DNA of 64,000 nucleotides from Paracoccus amoyensis (GTDB lineage: Bacteria > Pseudomonadota > Alphaproteobacteria > Rhodobacterales > Rhodobacteraceae): NCBI RefSeq assembly GCF_014490725.1, contig NZ_JACOQL010000003.1, positions 372,001 through 436,000 on the forward strand, read 5' to 3'. The translations under genes were made by a program, and so were the position numbers. How positions within the stretch are numbered: the stretch's first letter is position 1; every line of letters begins with the position of its first letter. Below are positions 16,624 to 25,282 of this stretch, piece by piece. Under the pieces are notes generated by a model. It had not been told where the DNA came from, did not search any database, and saw only the letters and a program-made list of their open reading frames with translations.

Positions 16624-17141
16624 CCGCCCGATCCGCATCAGGCAGCAGCAAGCCATCCGAACAGGATTTGGATGCGGTCATGCTTCGCGTCGGCCGCCTG
16701 AACTACGCGTGGAGCAATACGGAAAGTCTGCTGATCCATATGCTCGCGGGTTTGACCGGCATGTCAAACGGCGCTGCCGTCGTGATCTTTTTGTCGGTTA
16801 CCTCGGCCCGCGGACGTATCGAGATGGTCGAACGCTTGGCAAAACTGCGCCTTCCGTCAGGAGATCATCAGAAGGATTTGCTGGAACTTACCGCGCGCTT
16901 TTCACGTCTGCTGGCTGTTCGCAACCGCTACAATCACAGCATCTGGTCGTTTGAAGAAGATGGTTCGGTTTCAACCATTCTGATGCGCATAGCCGATCGC
17001 AGGGATCGCATTCATATGGGCCGCAAACAAAACCTCAGCGATGATGAGCTAGACAAGCTGGACCGCGATCTGACCACGCTCTCCACGCTGAATCGCGAGA
17101 TGTGGCGGTTCCTGCAGCATTACAATTATCCCATAGAATAA
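16620..17141 (+). CDS. Small helical protein with HEPN-like RxxxxH motif
   Basis: A 173-aa, mostly alpha-helical protein of unknown function, translationally coupled (ATGA) to the LuxR-type regulator. Helix-rich blocks include WSNTESLLIHMLAGLTG and RIEMVERLAKL. Residues 101-106 (RNRYNH, in LLAVRNRYNHSIWSF) fit the R-x4-H motif that forms the active site of many HEPN ribonucleases, and its placement at the start of a late helix also fits. HEPN membership is suggested by this motif and the helical pattern only. It could instead be a non-catalytic partner of the regulator. No antitoxin-like neighbour is present. Confidence 0.6.
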   Translation: MTARSASGSSKPSEQDLDAVMLRVGRLNYAWSNTESLLIHMLAGLTGMSNGAAVVIFLSVTSARGRIEMVERLAKLRLPSGDHQKDLLELTARFSRLLAVRNRYNHSIWSFEEDGSVSTILMRIADRRDRIHMGRKQNLSDDELDKLDRDLTTLSTLNREMWRFLQHYNYPIE

Positions 17142-17249
17142 CACAAATCGCCACATGCTCAGGTGTCCACAGGGCAAGCCCCAAAAGCCGAAAGCATCCG
17201 GCCGCGACCTCATGGGATGTCAATCAAGACGCCAATTACAGAGACTTGA

Positions 17250-18197
17250 TCAGCCTGCCGCCAGCTTTCTTTCGATTGCAATCCAGATTGCCTCTGCCGC
17301 ATTCACACCGTCAAATCTCTCCAACTCCTGAATACCCGTCGGAGAGGTGACGTTAATTTCGGTCAACCATCCGTCGATCACATCGATGCCAGTAAACAGC
17401 AGTCCTTTTTCGCGCAGGACAGGTTTCAGTCGCGCACAGATTTCATGTTCACGATCCGTCAGACCGACTTTTTCGGCCCTGCCGCCGACATGCATGTTCG
17501 ACCGAGCCTCGCCTTCTTGCGGAACGCGGTTGATCGCGCCGACCGGCTCACCATCGACAAGAATGATCCGCTTGTCGCCCTTCACCACCGCAGGCAGATA
17601 TTTTTGGGCGATCATGGGCTCTCGGTTTATGCTGGCGAATGTTTCCAGCAAGGAGGACAGGTTGGGATCGCCCGGTTTCAGATGGAAAACACCAGCGCCA
17701 CCATTCCCATAAAGCGGCTTTACAATGATCTCGCCATGGCGTGCACGGAACTCTTTGAACGCTGCGGGATCGCGCGCGATCATCGTGGGTGGCGTCAGAT
17801 CGGGAAAGTCCAGGACCATCAATTTCTCGGGACTGTTGCGCACCCAGAAAGGATCATTCACCACCAACGTCTGTTGCCGCACGCGATCCAGCAGATGGGT
17901 CGAGGTAACATAGGCCATGTCGAAAGGCGGATCCTGCCGCAGCCAGATCACATCAAATTCAGCGACATCAACCTCGGCCCAATCGCCGAAGCTGACGTGC
18001 TTGCCCTCTTCACGCCGAAGGGTAATCGGACGCCCTTTTGCGATAACCCGTCCTTCATCGTAGCGTAGTTGATCAGGGGTATATTGGAAAAGCCTATGCC
18101 CTCTGGCCTCTGCCTCCAGACCAATCCGAAACGTGCTATCCCCCAGGATCGAGACATCTTCGATCGGGTCCATTTGCAAGGCGACATAAAAGCTCAT
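17250..18197 (-). CDS. gshB: Glutathione synthetase
   Basis: A 315-aa ATP-grasp enzyme that joins gamma-glutamylcysteine and glycine. Family hallmarks are visible: [18 protein letters not shown] at the N-terminus, [21 protein letters not shown]-type substrate loop (about residues 95-110), GGAGVFHLK in the ATP-grasp domain, and the C-terminal [20 protein letters not shown] with the metal-binding Asn. ATG 18197 has AGGAG just upstream, so the longer in-frame extension is discounted. It is downstream of yraN on the same strand and convergent with the HEPN-like gene. Confidence 0.95.
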   Translation of the reverse strand: MSFYVALQMDPIEDVSILGDSTFRIGLEAEARGHRLFQYTPDQLRYDEGRVIAKGRPITLRREEGKHVSFGDWAEVDVAEFDVIWLRQDPPFDMAYVTSTHLLDRVRQQTLVVNDPFWVRNSPEKLMVLDFPDLTPPTMIARDPAAFKEFRARHGEIIVKPLYGNGGAGVFHLKPGDPNLSSLLETFASINREPMIAQKYLPAVVKGDKRIILVDGEPVGAINRVPQEGEARSNMHVGGRAEKVGLTDREHEICARLKPVLREKGLLFTGIDVIDGWLTEINVTSPTGIQELERFDGVNAAEAIWIAIERKLAAG

Positions 18198-18256
18198 CAG
18201 TTTCTCCTGAACGGAACTGCTTTGCTTGTCACCTGTGGTTGGGATGGATGCAAGCG

Positions 18257-18703
18257 TCAGGCGAAACAATCACCGAACGCGTTTTCCAGAATATCAATCC
18301 GACCAAGGGAGTCCACCAAGGCTGCATCAAAGCGCATTTCGCTGTTCAGACCTTCGGGTTGCGTCGCGCAAAATTCCAAGGCGGCGTTGCAAATCCTGAT
18401 CTGTTGGGAACGCAGCAGTCGCCCCGCCGCTTCTTCATGTGAACGTGACTGCTTCACTTCAACGAAAACAAAGCAGTTCCCGTCGCGCAGAATCATATCG
18501 ATTTCGCCAGCTTTCCCACGCCAGCGCTGATGCAGAATCTGCAAGCCCCGCCCCTCCAACAGACGTGCAACGCTTTCTTCTGCAAAGCGCCCGGACAGAT
18601 CGGCCATCCGTCCCCGGTTCTGCCGTGCGCGGGTGACCCGCGTCGGACCACCCCTATCTGCGATGCGATGGTCAGGCTTCAGGGCCAGTTCGGACATGGT
18701 CAT
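18257..18703 (-). CDS. yraN: YraN/UPF0102 nuclease-fold protein
   Basis: About 148 aa, UPF0102 family, with the restriction-endonuclease-like core: [20 protein letters not shown], then [14 protein letters not shown] and [11 protein letters not shown]. The E-x-D...E-x-K residues typical of this fold are present. Its role is unknown, but it is nearly always next to rsmI, as here. ATG 18703 with AGGAAAG upstream gives a Lys/Arg-rich N-terminal extension overlapping the end of rsmI by about 30 bp; starts at 18697 and at the later MADLSG methionine (about 18607) are possible. Confidence 0.9.
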   Translation of the reverse strand: MTMSELALKPDHRIADRGGPTRVTRARQNRGRMADLSGRFAEESVARLLEGRGLQILHQRWRGKAGEIDMILRDGNCFVFVEVKQSRSHEEAAGRLLRSQQIRICNAALEFCATQPEGLNSEMRFDAALVDSLGRIDILENAFGDCFA

Positions 18704-19640
18704 GTTTTTCTTTCCTGTCATTTCCCATGGTAAGGGCGATTTGATAAACATCCCGACGTGGCAGCCCCAATTCTTCGGCCACGTCGCGGGCCGCATCTTT
18801 CACCGTCATCAGCGCCAACCGCGCCCGTAGAGCCGTCCGGATCGTATCGTCATCCGCCTGCACCGGGGTAGCGCGATCCAGCAACAAAACAACTTCCCCC
18901 TTCAGCGCGGCGATCCGCGGGTCGTCAGCCAATTCCTTTGCCTTGCCCCGAATCACCTCTTCGAATTTTTTGGTCAGTTCGCGTGCGACAACGGTAAGCC
19001 TATCCGGATCAATTTCGCACAATTCCCGTAATGTTTGGTTAACGCGCCTTGGGCTTTCAAAAAGAATGACGGTTGCATCCACCTCCGCCCATTTTTTCAA
19101 CCAGGTTTTGCGCTGCCCCTTGGTGGCGGGCGGGAAACCTGCGAACAAAAACCGGTCACTGGGCAAACCGGAAACCGACAAGGCCACAAGCGGCGCAGAG
19201 GGTCCGGGTATGGCGTGAATCCGAATATCTGCCTCGGCCGCTTCTCGTGCCAAACGAAAGCCGGGATCAGAAATCAGCGGTGTTCCGGCGTCCGATGCAA
19301 AGGCGACGCTTGCCCCGTCCCTCAATGCGGCCATCAAGATTGGCTGAGAGCGATCGGCATTATGGTCGTGATGCGACAGGATTCTGCGCCCGCGCAGCGG
19401 AACACCGTGAATATCCAGAAGGTGCCGCATGACGCGCGTATCCTCGGCAGCAAGCATATCGGCGGAATTCAGCACATCCAACGCGCGCAAAGTGATATCT
19501 CGTGCGGTGCCGATGGGCGTTGCTACCAGATAAAGCCCGGATTCCAGCCGCTGCGCCTCGATATGGGCTGACAAGCGGCGCGGCGGTTCGGCCGGCGAGC
19601 GACCGGAATCCGTGCCATCGTCAGGCCTTTTGTCCGTCAT
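18672..19640 (-). CDS. rsmI: 16S rRNA (cytidine-1402-2'-O)-methyltransferase
   Basis: A 322-aa tetrapyrrole-methylase-fold enzyme that methylates C1402 in the ribosomal P site. Conserved stretches: GLYLVATPIGTARDITLRAL, AEDTRVMRHLL, SDAGTPLISDPGFRL and IPGPSAPLVALSVSGLP, plus the C-terminal RsmI helix bundle. It is divergent from the lipoprotein gene, the standard arrangement in proteobacteria where rsmI is back-to-back with the penicillin-binding-protein activator gene. Confidence 0.96.
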   Translation of the reverse strand: MTDKRPDDGTDSGRSPAEPPRRLSAHIEAQRLESGLYLVATPIGTARDITLRALDVLNSADMLAAEDTRVMRHLLDIHGVPLRGRRILSHHDHNADRSQPILMAALRDGASVAFASDAGTPLISDPGFRLAREAAEADIRIHAIPGPSAPLVALSVSGLPSDRFLFAGFPPATKGQRKTWLKKWAEVDATVILFESPRRVNQTLRELCEIDPDRLTVVARELTKKFEEVIRGKAKELADDPRIAALKGEVVLLLDRATPVQADDDTIRTALRARLALMTVKDAARDVAEELGLPRRDVYQIALTMGNDRKEKHDHVRTGPEA

Positions 19641-19743
19641 TTGCTTATCCTTTGCATGCCTTGGCGTGATTGCGTATCCGGTTTCTTGCCAATAGTCTGA
19701 TCACAGATCGCTGATCGCAAATTGTACAGCAGGGAAGTTTCAC

Positions 19744-20952
19744 ATGTTCGCATCTGCCACAACCCGGCCAGCTTCGGGTCTGCGCCGAATGCTAGGCCGT
19801 GCCGCCGCCGTCGTATCTGCCTTTGTCATCGCTGCCTGTCAGCCGATGGACGGCTCGCAAACCACGATCGGAACCAATTACGGGCAATTGATCGAACCGG
19901 GTCAGCCGGTTCAGGTGGCGCTTCTGGCCCCCGCAGGCAGTGGCTCTGCCGATCTGGAGCGGTTGGCCCGAAGCCTGAAAAACGCGGCGCGAATGGCCGC
20001 CGCCGACGCACAGGGCGCCAATATCGACCTGCGCATCTATGACAGCGGCACCAGCACGGCCAGTGCCGTCGCTCAAGCCAATGCTGCAGCCGACGCGGGC
20101 GCAAAGATCATTATTGGTCCGCTATTCGCCGAAGGTGCCAACGCGGTCGGCAACGCCATGCGTGACCGCAATATCAACGTTCTATCCTTCTCGAACAATA
20201 CCGAGATTGCGGGTGGAAACGTCTTTATTCTTGGCACCAGCTTTGCCGATATCGCCAATCGACTGGTTGGCTATGGCGTCCGTCAGGGCAAGCGAAACGT
20301 CTATGTCGTGGCCGAGGACGATATCGCTGGCCAAATTGGTGGCCGCGCCATTGAACAGGCCATTGCTCGTAACGGCGCACGCCTTGCCGGCCGCACCAAC
20401 CACCCCGTGTCCATCAGTGGCATAGACGCGGCAACCCCGCAGATCGTGGCGGCTGCGCAATCCGGCAGCGTCGATGCGGTTTTCATGACTGCAAATAATC
20501 AGGCAGTCTTGCCCTATCTGACGCAAAAGCTGACAGCAGCGGGTGTCTCGTCGCCTGTGACCCAGTTCATGGGGCTGACCCGTTGGGATCAACCGACGAA
20601 CCGTCTTGGTATGCCGCAACTGCAAAACGGCTGGTTCGCGATCCCGGATCAATCGCTGAAGGCACAGTTCGATGCGCGTTACCGCGCCGCCTATGGCGAG
20701 CAGCCGCACGAACTGGCCGGTTTGGCCTATGACGGCGTGGCCGCGATTTCGTCGCTGGTGCGCGCGGGCAAGCGGAATGCCCTGACCACGTCGGGTCTGA
20801 CACAGCGTTCGGGTTTTGCGGGCGTCAACGGTGTGTTCCGTCTGCGTCCCGATGGAACATCACAGCGTGCGATGTCGGTTGCGAGCATTCGCGGCAATCA
20901 GCTGGTCATCCTTGACCCCGCACCGCGCGGGTTTGGTGGAGCTGGTTTCTGA
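19744..20952 (+). CDS. LpoA-like penicillin-binding-protein activator lipoprotein
   Basis: A 402-aa lipoprotein with a signal peptide ending in a lipobox (VIAAC, Cys at about residue 36), then a type I periplasmic-binding-protein fold (VALLAPAGSG, IIIGPLFAEGANAVG, VYVVAEDDIAGQIGGRA). In gammaproteobacteria LpoA activates PBP1A from the outer membrane; alphaproteobacterial relatives lack the N-terminal TPR domain, as here, so the same role is likely but unproven. A good ribosome site (AGGGAAG) precedes ATG 19744. The glnD reading frame starts within a few bases of its stop, suggesting coupling. Confidence 0.88.
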   Translation: MFASATTRPASGLRRMLGRAAAVVSAFVIAACQPMDGSQTTIGTNYGQLIEPGQPVQVALLAPAGSGSADLERLARSLKNAARMAAADAQGANIDLRIYDSGTSTASAVAQANAAADAGAKIIIGPLFAEGANAVGNAMRDRNINVLSFSNNTEIAGGNVFILGTSFADIANRLVGYGVRQGKRNVYVVAEDDIAGQIGGRAIEQAIARNGARLAGRTNHPVSISGIDAATPQIVAAAQSGSVDAVFMTANNQAVLPYLTQKLTAAGVSSPVTQFMGLTRWDQPTNRLGMPQLQNGWFAIPDQSLKAQFDARYRAAYGEQPHELAGLAYDGVAAISSLVRAGKRNALTTSGLTQRSGFAGVNGVFRLRPDGTSQRAMSVASIRGNQLVILDPAPRGFGGAGF

Positions 20953-20954
20953 TC

Positions 20955-21133
20955 TTGTCCGATACAGTCAACGACAATTCTGTTCAAAGCGCCCCGGCCT
21001 TGCCCGGGGCGCATGTCGTATTTGCCCCTGAAGCCTTTCTGCCCATTCTGGATACGGTTTTGGCGGGGATTTCCGAGCCGAAAGATATTCGCGCCAAAAC
21101 GGTATCGCGCTGTCATCCGCCCGCCAAAAGGCG
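20955..21133 (+). pseudogene. glnD: Out-of-frame 5' end of glnD (apparent one-base deletion)
   Basis: From TTG 20955 one frame gives a normal-looking GlnD N-terminus of about 49 residues (including FAPEAFLPILDTVLAGISEP and DIRAKTV), then turns into unlike sequence. The main glnD frame, read backwards past ATG 21134, continues as IALSSARQKAMAD, which joins naturally after AKTV if one base is added near 21100-21104. With that base the product would be about 929 aa, the normal length for alphaproteobacterial GlnD. The frameshift may be genuine or a sequencing error. Confidence 0.7.
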
Positions 21134-23740
21134 ATGGCAGACATCGAAGCGGGGTTCTCTGGCCATCCACGTGCCGCCCGCGAAACCGTTCGCGCCATTG
21201 CCACCCTGACCGATGGTCTGGTGACGGCTATCCATCATGTCGCGATCAACTATCTGCATCCTTTACAGGTGCAGTCAGAGAATGATCGGCTGGCGGTGCT
21301 GGCGGTCGGCGGATATGGGCGGGCCGAAATGGCCCCCGCGTCAGACGTCGATCTCTTGTTTCTGACGCCTTGGAAAATCACCCCATGGGCCGAGAGTGTG
21401 GTCGAATCCATGCTGTATATGCTGTGGGATCTGAAGCTGAAAATCGGCCATTCGATCCGTAGCGTTGATGATTGCCTACGCCTGGGCGCCAGCGACATGA
21501 CCATCCGCACGTCATTGGTGGAACATCGTCTGGTCACCGGCCACGCGCCCCTGGCCGAAGAGCTGCGCGAAAGGCTGTGGACCGAACTTTTCTCGAAAAC
21601 CGTGCCTGAATTCATCGAAGCCAAGCTGGAAGAGCGGGCGGCCCGCCACCAGCGTCAGGGCGGCCAGCGTTATGTGCTGGAACCCAACGTCAAAGAGGGC
21701 AAAGGCGGGTTACGCGACCTTCAAACCCTTTATTGGATCGCAAAATACATCCACCGTGTTGATCGCGCGGTTGAACTGGTGGATTTGGGCGTTTTTACGC
21801 GGGAAGAGCATCGCGCCTTCTGGCAGGCCGAAGATTTCCTTTGGGCAGTCCGCTGCCATCTGCACCTGATCGCAGGTCGCCCCCAGGACGTGCTGTCCTT
21901 CGACATGCAGGTCGAGGTTGCCCGCCGCATGGGCTACAAAGATACCCCCGCGCGGCGTGGCGTTGAGTATTTCATGCAAAACTATTTTCGTCACGCAACC
22001 CGCGTAGGAGAGTTGACCCGGGTTTTCCTGACGCAGCTGGAAGCAAGCCATGTCCGCAGCGCGCCCTTTCTTGGCCGCCTGTTCCGGCGTCGCCGCAAGC
22101 TGAAAGATGGATTCGTGGATCTTCACGGCCGCCTTGCCATCGCAAATGATGATACATTTTTGAAAGATCCGCTGAATATTCTTCGCCTGTTCGAAGAAGC
22201 CCTGCGGACGGGTGTCCTGATCCATCCTGATGCCATGCGGCTTGTGGCGGCCAATCTTGATCTGATCGATGATCAGGTGCGATCTGATCCCGAAGCGATC
22301 CGAATTTTCATGGATCTGCTACTGAAGCACGGCAATCCCGAACGTGGCCTGCGCCGGATGAACGAACTGGGTGTGCTGGGCGCCTTCATCCCGGAATTTG
22401 AACCCGTCGTCGCGATGATGCAGTTCAATGTCTATCATCATTACACCGTGGACGAGCATTCCATCCAATGCGTCGCGGCGCTGGCCGAAATCGAACGAGG
22501 AGAGCATACCGACGACCTGCCGATCTCGCACGAAATCATGGATGCGGGCGTCAATCGGCGTGTTCTGTATCTGGCGACGCTTCTGCACGATATCGGCAAG
22601 GGCCGCCCCGAGGATCATTCGATCCTTGGCGCACGGTTGGCACGCCGTGTGGCGACCCGCTTCGGCTTTTCGCAGGACGATATTGACACGGTCGAATGGC
22701 TGGTGCGCAACCATCTGGTGATGTCGGACGTGGCGCAAAAGCGGGATATATCTGATCCGCGCACGCTGAAGGAATTTGCCAAGGCCGTCAAAACCCGCAA
22801 GCGGCTGGACCTGCTTCTGGTGCTGACCGTTTGCGACATTCGCGGCGTCGGGCCGGGCACCTGGAACAACTGGAAGGCCGATCTGCTGCGCCGCCTGCAC
22901 AAACAGACCGCCGAGGTTCTGGAAAACGGTCTGGAAGAACTGAACCGCGACAAACGCCAGAACGAGGCGAAACGCGGCCTGCGTCACCTGCTGGTCGCGA
23001 AAGGCTGGGACGCCAAGGAATTGCGGGCCGAAATAGCCCGCCATTATGATAGTTACTGGCCCGGACTGCCAACGGAAACACAAGCCGTCTTTGCCGAAAT
23101 GCTGCGCGATATCGGACCCGAGGAAATCCGCATCGACCTGCGCGCGGACATTGACCGTGACGCCACCCGCGCGGCATTCGTTCTGGCTGACCATCCGGGC
23201 ATCTTTTCCCGCCTGGCCGGTGCGCTGTCACTGATGGGGGCGAATATCGTCGATGCGCGCACCTATACCACGCGCGACGGCTTTGCGACCGCCGTGTTCT
23301 GGATGCAGGACGCCGAGGGGCATCCCTTTGACGACGATCGCCTGCCGCGCCTGCGTCAGACGATCCATAAGACGCTGGCCGGCGAAATCGTGGCCCGAGA
23401 GGCTTTTGCCTCGCGCGACAAACCCAAGAAGCGCAACCGGGAATTCCGCTTTCCGACCCATGTCACCTTCGACAATGAAGGCAGCGACATCTATACCATC
23501 ATCGAGGTCGATACCCGTGACCGGCCCGGCCTGCTTTACGATCTGACCCGGACGATGGCGGCAAACCATATCCAGATCGTCAGCGCCGTGATCGCCACCT
23601 ACGGTGCGCAGGTTGTGGACAGTTTCTATGTGAAGGATATGTTCGGGCTGAAACTTCACAGCGAAGGCAAGCGCGAGACGCTGGAAAAAAAGCTGCGCAT
23701 GGCCATCGCTGACGGCGCGAAACGAGCAGAGGCAGAATAA
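21134..23740 (+). CDS. glnD: Bifunctional PII uridylyltransferase/uridylyl-removing enzyme
   Basis: The open frame from ATG 21134 encodes 868 aa holding all catalytic parts of GlnD: nucleotidyltransferase motif GGYGRAEMAPASDVDLLFL (residues 59-77; Asp71 and Asp73 metal ligands), a GlnD helical linker, the HD domain (HYTVDEHSIQC, then LLHDIGKGRPEDHS) that removes UMP, and two C-terminal ACT domains that sense glutamine. It controls PII modification and so nitrogen assimilation. The first 60 residues expected for the family lie in another frame upstream, so translation may begin internally here, at reduced efficiency since no strong ribosome site is seen. murJ follows after 1 bp. Confidence 0.93.
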   Translation: MADIEAGFSGHPRAARETVRAIATLTDGLVTAIHHVAINYLHPLQVQSENDRLAVLAVGGYGRAEMAPASDVDLLFLTPWKITPWAESVVESMLYMLWDLKLKIGHSIRSVDDCLRLGASDMTIRTSLVEHRLVTGHAPLAEELRERLWTELFSKTVPEFIEAKLEERAARHQRQGGQRYVLEPNVKEGKGGLRDLQTLYWIAKYIHRVDRAVELVDLGVFTREEHRAFWQAEDFLWAVRCHLHLIAGRPQDVLSFDMQVEVARRMGYKDTPARRGVEYFMQNYFRHATRVGELTRVFLTQLEASHVRSAPFLGRLFRRRRKLKDGFVDLHGRLAIANDDTFLKDPLNILRLFEEALRTGVLIHPDAMRLVAANLDLIDDQVRSDPEAIRIFMDLLLKHGNPERGLRRMNELGVLGAFIPEFEPVVAMMQFNVYHHYTVDEHSIQCVAALAEIERGEHTDDLPISHEIMDAGVNRRVLYLATLLHDIGKGRPEDHSILGARLARRVATRFGFSQDDIDTVEWLVRNHLVMSDVAQKRDISDPRTLKEFAKAVKTRKRLDLLLVLTVCDIRGVGPGTWNNWKADLLRRLHKQTAEVLENGLEELNRDKRQNEAKRGLRHLLVAKGWDAKELRAEIARHYDSYWPGLPTETQAVFAEMLRDIGPEEIRIDLRADIDRDATRAAFVLADHPGIFSRLAGALSLMGANIVDARTYTTRDGFATAVFWMQDAEGHPFDDDRLPRLRQTIHKTLAGEIVAREAFASRDKPKKRNREFRFPTHVTFDNEGSDIYTIIEVDTRDRPGLLYDLTRTMAANHIQIVSAVIATYGAQVVDSFYVKDMFGLKLHSEGKRETLEKKLRMAIADGAKRAEAE

Positions 23741-23741
23741 C

Positions 23742-25271
23742 ATGAAATCCGGGCTGGTCCGGGGATTCCTGTCGGTGGGAATCTGGACGTTGATCTCTCG
23801 CGTGTCGGGCTTCGTGCGTGACATTCTGATGGCAGCATGGCTGGGCACGGGTGCCATGGCCGAGGCGTTTCTGATCGCGCTGTCACTGCCCAATATGTTC
23901 CGCCGCTTCTTTGCCGAGGGCGCGTTCAACACCGCCTTCGTCCCGATGTTTTCCAAGAAGCTGGAAGATCCCGAGAATGCCAAACGCTTCGCGTCCGAGG
24001 CATTTTCGGGGCTGTTCATCGTCGTGCTGATCCTGTCGGCGCTGGCCATGATCTTCATGCCGGTGCTGGTCTGGCTGATGGCATCGGGTTTTTACGGGGA
24101 TGAGCGTTTTGCCATGGCCGTTGAATACGGGCGAATCACATTTCCCTATATCCTGCTGATTTCCATGGCCTCTATGGTATCAGGCGTGTTGAACGCCAAC
24201 AGCCGCTTTACCGCCGCCGCCGCCGCGCCCGTATTGCTGAACCTGCTGTTCATCGTGGCGATGTATCTGGGGCGCTGGGAAGGCTGGGATCTGGGCCTGA
24301 CCTTGGCATGGGCCACCCCTATCACAGGGATCGCCCAGCTGGGGCTGGTCTGGTGGGACGCACATCGCACCGGTTGGACGTTTGTGCCGCGCAGGCCGCG
24401 TCTGTCGCCGGATATGAAACGCCTGCTGGCCGTCGCGCTGCCCGCCGCCTTTGCGGGCGGTGTGGTGCAATTGAACCTGCTGATCGGGCGTCAGGTCGGA
24501 TCGCGGTTTGAAGGCGCAATCGGCTGGTTGTCCTTTTCCGACCGCCTGTATCAACTGCCGCTGGGCGTTGTCGGCGCCGCTGTGGCCGTCGTCTTGCTGC
24601 CCGAGCTGGCCCGTCGCCTGCGTGCCGACGATCACGCAGGCGGTCAGTTCGCCTATAACCGCGCGACCGAGTTCGGGCTGTTCCTGACACTGCCGGCCGC
24701 CTTTGCGATTGCAGTCATCGCGCAGCCCATGGTCGCAACCTTGTTCGAGCGAGGCCAGTTCACGCCCCATGACACCATCATGACCTCTCGGGCGTTGGTG
24801 GTCTACGCACTTGGCCTGCCGGCCTTCGTGCTGCAAAAAATTCTGCAACCGCTGTATTTCGCGCGGGAAGATACCAAGACGCCGTTCCGCTTTGCGGTCA
24901 TGTCCATGTTTGTCAACGCGGGCGTAGCCTTTGGCCTTATGCCCTTCCTCGGCTTTCTTGCCGCCGCGCTTGGCACCACGATTGCTGCTTGGGTCATGGT
25001 CATCCAGCTATGGTGGGGCACCCGCAGCATGGGTCAGGCCGCCGCAGCTGATGCCCGTCTGCGCAGCGCCACCCCTCGGATCATCCTTTCCTCGGGCCTG
25101 ATGGCGGTCGCGCTTTGGTTCATGGAAAACTGGCTGGCAGACAGCGGTATCGGTCGCGTTCCGGGACTGGCCGTTCTGGTTTTCGGCGGCGCGGCGATCT
25201 ATTTTGCACTGTGCTTTGCCACCGGGGCCGCCCGCATGTCGGAACTGAGGGCAGCCGTCAAACGCCGCTAA
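23742..25271 (+). CDS. murJ: Lipid II flippase MurJ
   Basis: A 509-aa MATE/MOP-superfamily membrane protein with about 14 transmembrane segments. Typical MurJ features: RVSGFVRDILMAAWLGTG at the N-terminus, PNMFRRFFAEGAFNTAFVPM and the central cavity arginines, and later LFERGQFTPHDT. It flips lipid II across the inner membrane for peptidoglycan synthesis. It starts one base after the glnD stop, the same order seen in related alphaproteobacteria, and ends 11 bp from the convergent rhomboid-like gene without an obvious terminator. Confidence 0.95.
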   Translation: MKSGLVRGFLSVGIWTLISRVSGFVRDILMAAWLGTGAMAEAFLIALSLPNMFRRFFAEGAFNTAFVPMFSKKLEDPENAKRFASEAFSGLFIVVLILSALAMIFMPVLVWLMASGFYGDERFAMAVEYGRITFPYILLISMASMVSGVLNANSRFTAAAAAPVLLNLLFIVAMYLGRWEGWDLGLTLAWATPITGIAQLGLVWWDAHRTGWTFVPRRPRLSPDMKRLLAVALPAAFAGGVVQLNLLIGRQVGSRFEGAIGWLSFSDRLYQLPLGVVGAAVAVVLLPELARRLRADDHAGGQFAYNRATEFGLFLTLPAAFAIAVIAQPMVATLFERGQFTPHDTIMTSRALVVYALGLPAFVLQKILQPLYFAREDTKTPFRFAVMSMFVNAGVAFGLMPFLGFLAAALGTTIAAWVMVIQLWWGTRSMGQAAAADARLRSATPRIILSSGLMAVALWFMENWLADSGIGRVPGLAVLVFGGAAIYFALCFATGAARMSELRAAVKRR

Positions 25272-25282
25272 GGCCACGCGGG

